NCBI GenBank assembly: GCA_900766005.1
Contig: CAAFTU010000069.1
Location: 1 to 64,000 of the forward strand
From: an uncultured Bacteroides sp.
GTDB lineage: Bacteria; Bacteroidota; Bacteroidia; Bacteroidales; Bacteroidaceae
Length of the DNA stretch: 64,000 nucleotides
Direction: 5' to 3'
The number at the start of each line of letters is the position of its first letter. The first letter of the stretch is position 1. Of the stretch, positions 54,527 to 61,748 are shown piece after piece. A program made the translations under genes and the position numbers. The notes beneath the pieces were generated by a model. That model did not search any database. It was not told the origin of the DNA and saw nothing but the letters and a program-made list of their open reading frames with translations.

Positions 54527-55018
54527 TCAATCTTCCTGTTGGAGCTGAAATTCGATTTCTTCTTCATCGCCTTCACATTCGGCCTTGGAAGATAAATAAA
54601 AAGAGAGTTTCACTTCCTCTTTTTCCGACTCCTCGATGACGGCACGCACCATGACCTGCGATTGTCTCACTCCGTCTTTAAACCGATATTGTCCCTTACT
54701 TTCATTGGTCAGATTGCCTTCCGTAGAGATTTCGGATTTATCAAACAGCAAAGGCTTCACCACCAATTCTCTGTCATTCATCAGAGAAAATGTCTTCAAA
54801 TCGGCACCGTTGCCATCCAAATGAAGTATGGCTTCCACCTCATCTCCCTCCTTCAACACAGGAAGGTCTTCTATCCGGCTGGCATAGTCCACTCTTTCAG
54901 CTCCCTCATTGGCAACCGTTTTGATATACAGTTTTTCCACCGTAATTACCGGACTTTCACCCTCATCGGTACAGGCTCCGCAAAACAAAGGCAGTAGCCA
55001 TAAAACACTTCTTTTCAT
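54527..55018 (-). CDS. Small predicted lipoprotein of unknown function
   Basis: From ATG 55018 the protein has 163 residues. It starts with a lipoprotein signal (MKRSVLWLLPLFCGAC, acylated Cys16) followed by TDEGES; acidic residues straight after the cysteine resemble the surface-lipoprotein export signal of Bacteroidetes, so it may face outward. The rest is acidic and beta-rich, without a family I recognise. A start at 55093 would lie upstream of the promoter (TATTTTTG at 55051-55044 with TTTG 19 nt before it) and lacks a signal peptide, so the shorter form is preferred. It stands alone between two plus-strand units. Confidence 0.72.
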   Translation of the reverse strand: MKRSVLWLLPLFCGACTDEGESPVITVEKLYIKTVANEGAERVDYASRIEDLPVLKEGDEVEAILHLDGNGADLKTFSLMNDRELVVKPLLFDKSEISTEGNLTNESKGQYRFKDGVRQSQVMVRAVIEESEKEEVKLSFYLSSKAECEGDEEEIEFQLQQED

Positions 55019-55043
55019 GCTTACATTTTGTTTTTTAATGCCA

Positions 55044-55074
55044 CAAAAATACATATAATCTTCTAAAATGCAAA
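55044..55074 (-). promoter_or_regulatory. Promoter of the small lipoprotein gene
   Basis: The minus strand has TTTG at 55074-55071 and TATTTTTG at 55051-55044, separated by 19 nt. Confidence 0.68.
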
Positions 55075-55151
55075 TATTTGTAGAGGCAATCAATCAGGAG
55101 ATGCTGCTGCAACTATCTGGCATTTCTATCATTGCTCTCATTTTTTATCGC

Positions 55152-55159
55152 TATCTTTG
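55152..55159 (+). promoter_or_regulatory. -7 promoter element of the HAD-fkp unit
   Basis: TATCTTTG is an exact TAnnTTTG match, 29 bp before the HAD gene ATG. A TTG lies 17 nt upstream. Confidence 0.6.
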
Positions 55160-55188
55160 CACCATAAAAAACATACGACAGATTCAAC

Positions 55189-55869
55189 ATGAAAAATAAA
55201 CTGAAAGCCGTTCTGTTTGATATGGACGGCGTCCTCTTCAATTCCATGCCTTACCATGCTGAAGCATGGCATCAGGTAATGAAAAGACACGGGCTGACAC
55301 TCAGCCGAGAAGAAGCCTACATGCACGAAGGGCGTACTGGGGCTGCCACAATCAACATTGTTTATCAGCGAGAACTGAACAAAGAAGCTACTCCGGAGGA
55401 AATCAAAAGCATCTATGCCGAAAAGAGTGTCCTGTTCAACTCCTATCCGGAAGCAGAACGCATGCCGGGGGCTTGGGAACTCTTGCAAAAGATAAAAGGA
55501 GAAGGACTCACACCAATGGTGGTTACCGGTTCGGGACAGCTCTCACTGCTGGAACGACTCGAGCATAATTTCCCGGGCATGTTCAAAAAAGAGCTTATGG
55601 TGACGGCGTTTGATGTGAAGTATGGAAAACCCAATCCGGAACCCTACCTGATGGCGCTCGCCAAAGGAGGACTGAAGGCTGAAGAAGCCGTTGTCATTGA
55701 AAATGCTCCGCTGGGAGTAGAAGCCGGACACAAAGCGGGCATCTTTACCATCGCAGTCAACACCGGACCGTTAGACGGACAAGTGCTGCTGGATGCAGGA
55801 GCCGATCTGCTGTTTCCGTCCATGCAAGCCTTGTGTGATGCTTGGAATGAAATAACAGTCAACCGCTAA
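55189..55869 (+). CDS. HAD-family hydrolase, beta-phosphoglucomutase-like
   Basis: Cytoplasmic 226-residue HAD subfamily IA enzyme. Motif I is LFDMDGVLFNS near residues 7-17 (nucleophile Asp and general acid Asp), motif II is VVTGSGQ near 107-112, motif III lysine is in KYGKPNPEPYL and motif IV is VIENAPLGVEAGHKAG with an E instead of a second D. Sugar-phosphate phosphatase or phosphomutase activity is likely; the substrate is unknown. It lies 49 bp before fkp with no terminator between, so the two may be co-transcribed. Confidence 0.88.
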   Translation: MKNKLKAVLFDMDGVLFNSMPYHAEAWHQVMKRHGLTLSREEAYMHEGRTGAATINIVYQRELNKEATPEEIKSIYAEKSVLFNSYPEAERMPGAWELLQKIKGEGLTPMVVTGSGQLSLLERLEHNFPGMFKKELMVTAFDVKYGKPNPEPYLMALAKGGLKAEEAVVIENAPLGVEAGHKAGIFTIAVNTGPLDGQVLLDAGADLLFPSMQALCDAWNEITVNR

Positions 55870-55918
55870 CTTATTTATGGTTTTATGATTTGATGATTTA
55901 ACTCACTAAAATTTCCGA

Positions 55919-58774
55919 ATGATGCAAAAGCTACTGTCGCTTCCTCCCAACCTGATTAACCGTTTTCACCAACTGGAAAATGTAGACCGTGCAGAGTGGT
56001 TCTGCACTTCCGACCCCATCGGAAGCAAACTGGGCTCCGGCGGCGGTACCACTTGGCTGCTGCAAGCCTGCCACGAGCAGTTTGCCCCCCAAGTGCCCTG
56101 GGCACAATGGATAGGAAAAGAAAAAAGAATCCTGCTGCATGCCGGCGGGCAGAGCCGGCGCTTACCGAGCTATGCTCCCTCGGGGAAAATACTGACTCCC
56201 ATCCCTGTCTTCAGTTGGGAACGGGGCCAGCGGTTGGGACAAAACCTGCTCTCGCTACAGCTTCCGCTGTATGAAAGAATCATGAAGCAGGCTCCCGAAG
56301 GGCTGCATATGCTGATTGCCAGTGGAGATGTATATATCCGCTCGGAAAAGCCTTTGCAGAACATCCCCTTTGCCGACGTGGTGTGCTACGGTCTGTGGGT
56401 GAATCCTTCGCTGGCCACTCACCATGGGGTGTTTGTGTCTCACCGCAACAGTCCAGAAAAGCTCGACTTCATGCTACAGAAGCCGTCGCTCGAAGAACTG
56501 GAACGCCTGTCGAACACCCATTTGTTTCTCATGGATATCGGCATCTGGCTGCTGAGCGACCGGGCAGTGGAGGTGTTGATGAAACGCTCGCAACGGGAAG
56601 GAAGCAGCGAATTGACCTATTACGACTTATACTCCGATTTCGGAAGAGCGCTGGGTGTTCATCCCCAACGGGAGGATGATGAAGTCAACCAGCTGTCGGT
56701 GGCCATCCTTCCGCTCCCCGGAGGAGAGTTTTATCATTACGGCACCAGCCGGGAACTGATATCTTCCACGCTGTCGATCCAGAACAAAGTGTGCGACCAG
56801 CGCAAAATCATGCACCGGAAAATAAAACCCAATCCGGCTATCTTTATCCAGAATGCCATCACTGAGATTTCCCTTTCGGCCCGCAATGCCAATCTCTGGA
56901 TAGAAAACAGTTTCATCGGGGAAAAATGGAAACTGGGTGCCCGGCACATCATTACCGGTGTACCGGTCAACCAATGGGATATCACCCTTCCCGACGGAGT
57001 CTGCATAGATATCATTCCGGTCGGCGAACACGAGTACGTGGCCCGTCCCTATGGTCTGGACGACTTGTTCAAAGGAGCATTGAACGAGGAATCGACGCAT
57101 TATCTGCACATCCCCTTCATGCAATGGATGAGCGAACGGCAGATCAGCTGGGAAGATATCGAAGGCCGCCAGGACGACTTGCAGGCGGCAGCCATCTTCC
57201 CGGTAGTGGCCGACAGCGATGCACTGGAGAAAATCATCCGCTGGATGATTGCCGAACCGCAACTGGAAGAGGGGAAAGAAGGCTGGAAGAAAGCCAAGAA
57301 GCTTTCAGCAGATGAGATTTCAGCTGCTGCCAACCTCCTGCGCCTGTATGACCAGCGGATGGAGTTTCGCAAAGACAACTGGAAAAGATTGGCGGATAAC
57401 CATGAAAGAAGTGTGTTCTATCAGCTCGACCTGCAAGATGCTGCGGAAGAATGTGTGAAGCTGGAGCTTCCCGCACCTGCGCCCTTGGGAGAAGAGGCTG
57501 CTCCCCTGAACCGGATACACAACAGCATGCTCCGGGCACGCATCGGTCAGCTACGGCAGGAAAAGGACTGGGAAAAGGAAGAACAGACGGCTTTCCGGCT
57601 ACTGAAAGAAGGACTCCTGGGAACCTTGCCCCAACACAAATGCCACCCTACCCTCAACATTCATCCCGACCAGATTGTATGGGGACGCAGCCCGGTACGC
57701 ATCGACTTGGCGGGCGGATGGACGGATACACCCCCTTATTCCCTCTATTCGGGAGGCAGTGTGGTCAATATGGCCATCGAACTGAACGGACAGCCTCCGC
57801 TGCAAGTGTACATCAAGCCTTGCCGGGAACCTCGTATTGTGCTCCGCTCCATCGATATGGGAGCCATGGAGGTGATATCCACCTACGAGGAATTGGAAGA
57901 TTACCGGAAAGTCGGTTCGCCTTTCTCCATCCCCAAGGCAGCCCTGAGCCTTGCCGGTTTCTCTCCCGCTTTTTCAGATGAATCGCATGCATCGCTGGAA
58001 GAACGGCTGAAAGCATTCGGCTCGGGCATTGAAATCACGCTGCTGGCTGCTATTCCGGCAGGCTCCGGGCTGGGCACCAGCTCCATCCTTGCTTCAACGG
58101 TGCTCGGAGCCATCAATGATTTCTGCGGACTGGCATGGGACAAGAACGACCTGTGCAGCTATACGCTGCTGCTGGAACAGTTGCTGACCACGGGAGGCGG
58201 ATGGCAGGACCAGTATGGCGGTGTGTTTCCGGGCGTGAAACTGCTGCAGTCGGAAGCCGGCTTCCAGCAGCAGCCGTTGATCAGGTGGCTTCCTGAACAG
58301 CTCTTTACCCATCCCGACTACCGGGATTGCCATCTGCTCTACTACACCGGCATCACACGCACGGCCAAAGGCATCCTGACCGAGATTGTACGCTCCATGT
58401 TTCTCAACTCGGGCGCGCACCTCAATCTGCTGGCTGAAATGAAAGCCCACGCCATGGATATGAACGAGGCTATCCTGCGAGGCGACTTTACGCTGTTGGG
58501 ACAGCTGGTGGGAAAGACGTGGATGCAAAACCAAGCACTGGACAGCGGCACCAATCCGCCGGAAGTGGAAGCCATCATCCGTCAGATTAAAGACTACACC
58601 TTGGGCCACAAACTACCGGGAGCCGGCGGAGGCGGATATCTGTATATGATAGCCAAAGACCCGCAGGCAGCAGCCTGCATCCGGCACATCCTGACAGAAA
58701 ACGCACCCAACCCGCGGGCGCGCTTTGTAGAAATGACACTTTCGGACAAGGGGCTGCAAGTGTCGAGAAGCTAA
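55919..58774 (+). CDS. fkp: Bifunctional fucokinase / fucose-1-phosphate guanylyltransferase
   Basis: Fkp phosphorylates free L-fucose and converts fucose 1-phosphate to GDP-fucose, which Bacteroides uses to fucosylate capsules and surface glycoproteins. The 951-residue protein has the length of the known enzyme. Its N-terminal guanylyltransferase has GSGGGT at 39-44 and HAGGQSRRLPSYAPSGK at 74-90, followed by a beta-helix-like region. The C-terminal GHMP kinase (about 585-951) has GRSPVRIDLAGGWTDTPP near 588 and the ATP loop AIPAGSGLGTSS near 710. A second ATG one codon on (55922) is possible. Fucose could come from the GH29 enzyme in this window or from other fucosidases. Confidence 0.96.
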   Translation: MMQKLLSLPPNLINRFHQLENVDRAEWFCTSDPIGSKLGSGGGTTWLLQACHEQFAPQVPWAQWIGKEKRILLHAGGQSRRLPSYAPSGKILTPIPVFSWERGQRLGQNLLSLQLPLYERIMKQAPEGLHMLIASGDVYIRSEKPLQNIPFADVVCYGLWVNPSLATHHGVFVSHRNSPEKLDFMLQKPSLEELERLSNTHLFLMDIGIWLLSDRAVEVLMKRSQREGSSELTYYDLYSDFGRALGVHPQREDDEVNQLSVAILPLPGGEFYHYGTSRELISSTLSIQNKVCDQRKIMHRKIKPNPAIFIQNAITEISLSARNANLWIENSFIGEKWKLGARHIITGVPVNQWDITLPDGVCIDIIPVGEHEYVARPYGLDDLFKGALNEESTHYLHIPFMQWMSERQISWEDIEGRQDDLQAAAIFPVVADSDALEKIIRWMIAEPQLEEGKEGWKKAKKLSADEISAAANLLRLYDQRMEFRKDNWKRLADNHERSVFYQLDLQDAAEECVKLELPAPAPLGEEAAPLNRIHNSMLRARIGQLRQEKDWEKEEQTAFRLLKEGLLGTLPQHKCHPTLNIHPDQIVWGRSPVRIDLAGGWTDTPPYSLYSGGSVVNMAIELNGQPPLQVYIKPCREPRIVLRSIDMGAMEVISTYEELEDYRKVGSPFSIPKAALSLAGFSPAFSDESHASLEERLKAFGSGIEITLLAAIPAGSGLGTSSILASTVLGAINDFCGLAWDKNDLCSYTLLLEQLLTTGGGWQDQYGGVFPGVKLLQSEAGFQQQPLIRWLPEQLFTHPDYRDCHLLYYTGITRTAKGILTEIVRSMFLNSGAHLNLLAEMKAHAMDMNEAILRGDFTLLGQLVGKTWMQNQALDSGTNPPEVEAIIRQIKDYTLGHKLPGAGGGGYLYMIAKDPQAAACIRHILTENAPNPRARFVEMTLSDKGLQVSRS

Positions 58775-58808
58775 TTTTGTAATAATCACATAATAGAAAA
58801 AGAAACCT

Positions 58809-59579
58809 ATGCTGAAATTTATTTCTTGGAACGTAAACGGACTTCGCGCCTGCTATACCAAGGGCTTTGCCGAAGCGTTCAAACAACTCGATGCCGATTT
58901 CTTTTGCCTGCAGGAAACCAAGATGCAAGCCGGCCAGTTCGACTTATCTTTTGAAGGGTATCACTCCTACTGGAACTATGCAGAAAAGAAGGGTTATTCG
59001 GGTACAGCCATCTTTACCCGCAAAGAGCCCCTTTCGGTGACTTACGGAATCGGCATCGAAGAGCACGACCACGAGGGGCGTGTCATCACGCTGGAGATGG
59101 ATACGTTCTATCTGGTCACCGTCTATACACCGAATTCCCAAGACGGCCTGCGTCGCCTTGAATACCGAATGGTATGGGAAGCTGATTTCCGGCAATACCT
59201 GAAAAAACTGGAGGCCAGCAAACCGGTGATTGTGTGCGGCGACTTAAACGTGGCACATCGTGAAATCGATTTGAAGAATCCCAAGACCAACCGCATGAAT
59301 GCCGGCTTCACCGATGAAGAACGTGCTCAGTTTACCACGCTGCTCGAATCGGGTTTCACCGACACGTTCCGCCATTTCTATCCGGATTTGGAAGGAGCCT
59401 ACTCATGGTGGTCGTACCGCTTCAAAGCACGCGAGAAGAACGCCGGATGGCGCATCGATTATTTTCTGGTTTCCAATGCGCTTCAGCCTCAACTAAAAGG
59501 AGCGGCTATTCACTCCGAGATATTCGGATCCGACCATTGCCCGGTGGAATTGACCCTGGAAGTGGAAGAAGGTAAATAA
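58809..59579 (+). CDS. xth: Exodeoxyribonuclease III
   Basis: AP endonuclease/3'-5' exonuclease of base-excision repair, 256 residues, cytoplasmic. Catalytic landmarks of the exonuclease/endonuclease/phosphatase fold are FISWNVNGLRAC, LQETK (metal-binding Glu), VYTPNSQDG, VCGDLNVAHREIDL (Asp and Asn), SWWSYRFKAREKNAGWRIDY and GSDHCPVEL (general base His). It is 34 bp after fkp; ung, another base-excision enzyme, lies 1.4 kb downstream. Confidence 0.95.
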   Translation: MLKFISWNVNGLRACYTKGFAEAFKQLDADFFCLQETKMQAGQFDLSFEGYHSYWNYAEKKGYSGTAIFTRKEPLSVTYGIGIEEHDHEGRVITLEMDTFYLVTVYTPNSQDGLRRLEYRMVWEADFRQYLKKLEASKPVIVCGDLNVAHREIDLKNPKTNRMNAGFTDEERAQFTTLLESGFTDTFRHFYPDLEGAYSWWSYRFKAREKNAGWRIDYFLVSNALQPQLKGAAIHSEIFGSDHCPVELTLEVEEGK

Positions 59580-59597
59580 AGAAAAGAACCGAGCATA

Positions 59598-59632
59598 AAA
59601 AAAGTCCTGTAAGCAACTGCCTGCAGGACTTT
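59598..59632 (-). terminator. Terminator hairpin between xth and tRNA-Arg
   Basis: AAAGTCCTG at 59601-59609 pairs with CAGGACTTT at 59624-59632. On the minus strand it is followed by seven U, so it ends the tRNA transcript; it may also stop xth on the plus strand (TTTCTCTT). Confidence 0.78.
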
Positions 59633-59640
59633 CTCTTATG

Positions 59641-59713
59641 TGACCCCGGTGCGATTCAAACGCACGACCTTCAGAACCGGAATCTGACGCTCTATTCACT
59701 AAGCTACGGGGCC
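59641..59713 (-). tRNA. tRNA-Arg, anticodon CCG
   Basis: The 73-nt minus-strand sequence folds into a standard cloverleaf. The acceptor stem is GGCCCCG/CGGGGTC (one G-U), the anticodon stem TCAGA/TCTGA holds loop TTCCGGT (anticodon CCG, reading CGG), and the T-arm is GTGCG-TTTGAAT-CGCAC. The discriminator is A and no CCA is encoded. A TACTTTTG promoter element lies about 19 bp upstream, and a hairpin terminator follows directly. Confidence 0.96.
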
Positions 59714-59731
59714 ATTTCTCATATGCGACGA

Positions 59732-59739
59732 CAAAAGTA
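59732..59739 (-). promoter_or_regulatory. -7 promoter element of tRNA-Arg
   Basis: The minus strand reads TACTTTTG, an exact TAnnTTTG match, 18 bp before the tRNA 5' end. Confidence 0.6.
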
Positions 59740-59899
59740 TAAAAAAACTTCTCATTTTCCTAATCTTTCTCTTTTTTTTATCTGCAAAGCTTCATAATTC
59801 TTCTTTCACAATCTATTATTTTGCTCAATACTAAGCCTATTATTTTATCATTTTGACTATATTCAAGCCTATAAAGTTTACATATATCAATTTTATTTC

Positions 59900-59907
59900 T
59901 ATCTTTG
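59900..59907 (+). promoter_or_regulatory. -7 promoter element of asnA
   Basis: TATCTTTG matches TAnnTTTG, 25 bp before the asnA ATG, at the end of a strongly AT-rich stretch. Confidence 0.6.
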
Positions 59908-59932
59908 CCGACAGTTAACATTCATCATTCTT

Positions 59933-60970
59933 ATGAGCTATCTGATTAAACCTAGAAACTATACGCCCTTACTCGACATGAAACAGACCGAACTGGGCAT
60001 CAAAAAAATAAAAGAGTTCTTCCAACTGAACCTGTCTTCCGAATTACGCCTGAGGCGAGTAACGGCCCCCTTGTTTGTCCTGAAAGGAATGGGAATCAAC
60101 GATGACTTGAACGGGGTGGAACGTGCCGTGTCTTTTCCCATTAAAGATTTGGGGGATGCACAGGCAGAAGTGGTTCACTCCTTGGCTAAATGGAAACGAC
60201 TGACTTTGGCCGACTACCAGATTGAACCTGGATATGGCATCTACACAGACATGAATGCCATCCGCTCGGACGAAGAACTGGGCAACCTGCACTCACTGTA
60301 TGTAGACCAGTGGGACTGGGAACGGGTCATTACCGACGGCGACAGAAACGTAGAATTTCTGAAGGGAATTGTGAGCCGCATCTATGCTGCCATGATACGA
60401 ACAGAATACATGGTATACGAAATGTACCCGCAAATCACACCCTGCCTGCCCGCCAATCTGCACTTTATCCATGCAGAGGAGCTACGCCAGCTCTATCCCA
60501 CCCTCACACCCAAAGACCGCGAACATGCCATTTGCCAAAAGTACGGAGCCGTATTCATCATCGGTATCGGCTGCAAGCTGAGTGACGGCAAGAAGCACGA
60601 CGGACGGGCTCCGGACTATGACGACTACACGACAGCCGGCCTGAACGGGCTGCCGGGACTCAACGGCGACCTCTTGCTGTGGGATGACGTGTTGGAACGT
60701 TCCATCGAACTGTCGTCCATGGGAATCCGCGTCAACAAGGAGGTGCTGCTTCAACAGCTGAAGGAAGAAAAGGAAGAGAGAAGACTGGAACTTTATTTCC
60801 ACAAACGCCTGATGGAGGACACCCTTCCGCTTTCAATCGGAGGCGGTATCGGACAGTCACGCTTGTGTATGTTCTATCTCCGGAAAGCGCATATCGGAGA
60901 AATACAAGCCAGCATCTGGCCGGAAGAAATGCGCAAAGAATGTAGCGAAATGAAAATACACCTTATATAA
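59933..60970 (+). CDS. asnA: Aspartate-ammonia ligase (asparagine synthetase A)
   Basis: Makes asparagine from aspartate, ammonia and ATP. The 345-residue protein belongs to the class II aminoacyl-tRNA-synthetase-like fold. Blocks include KQTELGIKKIKEFFQ near 18-32, LRLRRVTAPLFV, the AVSFPIKDL and WKRLTL core, NGLPGLNGDLLLWDDVL near 240 and the C-terminal SIGGGIGQSRLCMF near 303-316 for ATP binding. Residue spacing matches E. coli AsnA. ung follows after six bases, so they form a pair. Confidence 0.95.
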   Translation: MSYLIKPRNYTPLLDMKQTELGIKKIKEFFQLNLSSELRLRRVTAPLFVLKGMGINDDLNGVERAVSFPIKDLGDAQAEVVHSLAKWKRLTLADYQIEPGYGIYTDMNAIRSDEELGNLHSLYVDQWDWERVITDGDRNVEFLKGIVSRIYAAMIRTEYMVYEMYPQITPCLPANLHFIHAEELRQLYPTLTPKDREHAICQKYGAVFIIGIGCKLSDGKKHDGRAPDYDDYTTAGLNGLPGLNGDLLLWDDVLERSIELSSMGIRVNKEVLLQQLKEEKEERRLELYFHKRLMEDTLPLSIGGGIGQSRLCMFYLRKAHIGEIQASIWPEEMRKECSEMKIHLI

Positions 60971-60976
60971 CAACGT

Positions 60977-61639
60977 ATGAATGTACAAATAGAAGAAAGC
61001 TGGAAATCGCATCTGAAGGAGGAGTTTGAAAAGGATTATTTCCGCCAACTGACCGATTTCGTGCGCAGCGAATATCAGCAATACCAGATTTATCCACCGG
61101 GTCATCTGATTTTCAACGCCTTCAACCTGTGTCCTTTCAACGAGGTGAAAGTGGTGATTATCGGACAAGACCCCTATCACGGACCGGGACAGGCTCACGG
61201 CTTGTGTTTCTCTGTCAACGACGGAGTGCCCTTTCCCCCGTCCCTGCAGAATATCTTCAAAGAAATCAAATCGGATATCGGACACGAGGCACCGGCCACC
61301 GGCAACCTGACCCGCTGGGCCGAACAGGGCGTGCTCATGCTCAACGCCACGCTGACCGTACGGGCGCATCAGGCTGGCTCTCACCAGCGCCACGGATGGG
61401 AGACATTCACCGATGCGGCCATCCGCATACTGGCAGAAGAACGGGAGAACCTAGTCTTTATCCTGTGGGGAGCGTATGCACAAAAGAAGGGAGCTTTCAT
61501 TGACCGAAGCAAACACTTGGTGCTCACCTCGGCCCACCCGTCTCCGCTGTCTGCCTACAACGGATTTTTCGGGAACAAACACTTCAGCCGGACCAATGAA
61601 TACCTGAAGGCACACGGCAAAAAAGAAATCAGCTGGTAA
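60977..61639 (+). CDS. ung: Uracil-DNA glycosylase
   Basis: Removes uracil from DNA in base-excision repair. The 220-residue protein has the water-activating loop IIGQDPYHGPGQAHGL near 57-72, the uracil-binding LMLNATLTVR region and the DNA-intercalating LTSAHPSPLSAYNGFFG near 175-193. All family-1 catalytic residues (Asp in GQDPY, His in HPSPL) are kept. The stop codon lies in the loop of its own terminator hairpin. It is paired with asnA, six bases upstream. Confidence 0.96.
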   Translation: MNVQIEESWKSHLKEEFEKDYFRQLTDFVRSEYQQYQIYPPGHLIFNAFNLCPFNEVKVVIIGQDPYHGPGQAHGLCFSVNDGVPFPPSLQNIFKEIKSDIGHEAPATGNLTRWAEQGVLMLNATLTVRAHQAGSHQRHGWETFTDAAIRILAEERENLVFILWGAYAQKKGAFIDRSKHLVLTSAHPSPLSAYNGFFGNKHFSRTNEYLKAHGKKEISW

Positions 61640-61662
61640 ACATACCAGCTGATTTCTTTTTT
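61621..61662 (+). terminator. Terminator overlapping the ung stop codon
   Basis: AAAAGAAATCAGCTGG (61621-61636) pairs perfectly with CCAGCTGATTTCTTTT (61645-61660), followed by more T. The TAA stop (61637-61639) is in the 8-nt loop. Confidence 0.9.
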
Positions 61663-61748
61663 TTATCCTCTATCTTATCTATCTGCCGATTTACCGGCCG
61701 GATGGCTCCCTTCCGATCTCCAGTTCACGGCACCGACTTTTTTTCCCA

